From the NCBI GenBank assembly GCA_003489485.1, contig DNMB01000019.1, positions 1 to 15,520 of the forward strand: 15,520 nt of DNA. The letters run 5' to 3'. Below the pieces are notes generated by a model. The model did not search any database and was not told the DNA's origin. It saw only the letters and a list, made by a program, of their open reading frames with translations. Source of the stretch: Chitinophagaceae bacterium. Lineage in GTDB: Bacteria > Bacteroidota > Bacteroidia > Chitinophagales > Chitinophagaceae. The position numbers and the translations under genes were made by a program. Positions 14,857 through 15,520 of the stretch are shown one piece after another (position 1 is the stretch's first letter; the number at the start of each line of letters is the position of its first letter).

Positions 14857-15520
14857 GAAATCATTCCTCAACCATCTCCAAAGGCATCGACTGGAGCCTG
14901 ATATGGATCTATCTGGCGCTGGTGCTGATCGGTCTGTCGGCCATCTTTGCGGCTACCTACCAAGAAGGTGATCCCTTTTTACAAAGTCTGCTGGCCTTTA
15001 AGACCGATTACAGTAAACAATTTTATTTTTTATTGATCGCGCTCGTGTTGGGATTTTTTATTCTGCTCACCGACAGTAAATTTTACCCTGCCACCTCTAA
15101 TTTTTGGTATGCGGTAGGAATTATCTTGCTGTTGCTGGTCTTTCCCTTTCACTCGCGTATCAAGGGTACCGAATCGATCATTCGGATCGGGGCATTTAAT
15201 TTTCAACCGGCTGAGTTTTGTAAGCTTTTTGTGGCGCTGGCCTTGGCCAAGTATCTGTCTCGACCCGAGACCAATTTTAACTTGCCTCGATCACAGTTCA
15301 TTGCAGCTTGTTTGGTTATTTTTCCAGCAGGGCTGGCCATCTTACAAAGTGAGACAGGGCTAGCCCTTGTCTATTTTTCTTTCTTTATGGTAATGTACCG
15401 CGAGGGACTACCCTCGGTCATTCCCACGCTCGCCATTTCTCTGGCGCTGCTGATCATTGCCAGTATACTGATACCTCCCAACATCTTGGCCTTTATTTTA
15501 ACGGGCATCGCGATCTTGCT
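14853..15520 (+). CDS. rodA: RodA, SEDS-family peptidoglycan glycosyltransferase, 3' end outside window
   Basis: RodA polymerises lipid II into glycan strands in partnership with PBP2. The first 222 codons are visible and the frame stays open to the window end. About six hydrophobic segments can be seen. Family features are IDWSLIWIYLALVLIGL (12-28), IRIGAFNFQPAEFCKL (110-125, the SEDS QPxEF block), ALAKYLSR (130-137) and LQSETGLALVYFSFFMVMYR (164-183). Two usual residues differ: the conserved Trp expected near position 109 is Ile, and the usual PD before the TG/SG is S166-E167. The start ATG overlaps the PBP2 stop (ATGA) and has a strong Shine-Dalgarno, so translation is probably coupled. 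FtsW is the main alternative, but the mre context and the detailed match favour RodA. Confidence 0.95.
   Translation, partial: MRNHSSTISKGIDWSLIWIYLALVLIGLSAIFAATYQEGDPFLQSLLAFKTDYSKQFYFLLIALVLGFFILLTDSKFYPATSNFWYAVGIILLLLVFPFHSRIKGTESIIRIGAFNFQPAEFCKLFVALALAKYLSRPETNFNLPRSQFIAACLVIFPAGLAILQSETGLALVYFSFFMVMYREGLPSVIPTLAISLALLIIASILIPPNILAFILTGIAIL

Noticed and set aside
1..15520. CRISPR array, mobile element, phage, toxin-antitoxin or secondary-metabolite cluster
   Set aside because: By eye I found no regular repeats, transposase, integrase, paired small toxin genes or biosynthetic enzymes; nearly all bases belong to recognisable core genes.

Overview
The window looks like core chromosome of a Bacteroidota bacterium, probably from the Chitinophagales/Chitinophagaceae side. 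Three things suggest this. Protein sequence style fits: MreC opening with RNVILFIRRYF, the MreD and PBP2 forms, and a small conserved protein next to serS. Several starts are preceded by the Bacteroidota promoter pattern TTTG-N19-TAnnTTTG with very short leaders. Clear Shine-Dalgarno sequences are nearly absent, with one striking exception before rodA. Genes are packed tightly; no gene-free stretch exceeds about 105 bases. I see no tRNA, rRNA, CRISPR array, insertion sequence, phage gene or integration site.

Region 1 (1-2921). The 3' part of prfA (release factor 1) runs rightward into the window. It meets a leftward group: a conserved hypothetical protein, a secreted cyclophilin-type peptidyl-prolyl isomerase, gcvH (glycine cleavage H protein) and a VanZ-like membrane protein. 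A perfect 9-bp hairpin with a T tract lies inside the 3' end of the VanZ gene and could terminate prfA transcription.

Region 2 (2922-8849). serS runs rightward from a good promoter and ends overlapping, tail to tail, a leftward three-gene unit. In transcription order that unit is a POT/PTR2 proton-coupled peptide transporter, an OPT-family transporter and an AlkB-type membrane di-iron hydroxylase, with gaps of only 15 and 17 bases. Two peptide or metal-chelate transporter families joined to an alkane-hydroxylase-like enzyme is the least ordinary arrangement here.

Region 3 (8850-15520). purD (purine biosynthesis) is followed by the rod-shape (elongasome) operon mreB-mreC-mreD-mrdA(PBP2)-rodA, with rodA cut by the window end. 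Spacings are 28, -4, 11 and -4 bases, so it is almost surely one transcript. MreB filaments, the MreC/MreD membrane scaffold, the PBP2 transpeptidase and the RodA glycosyltransferase together build the lateral peptidoglycan wall. Details worth checking are a TTG start on mreC, a Cys/His cluster in PBP2, a Gly in place of the usual Glu in an MreB nucleotide motif, and an Ile where RodA normally has a conserved Trp.

Overall this is a largely housekeeping window. I did not find a convincing new defence, mobile or biosynthetic system, and the findings are graded accordingly.
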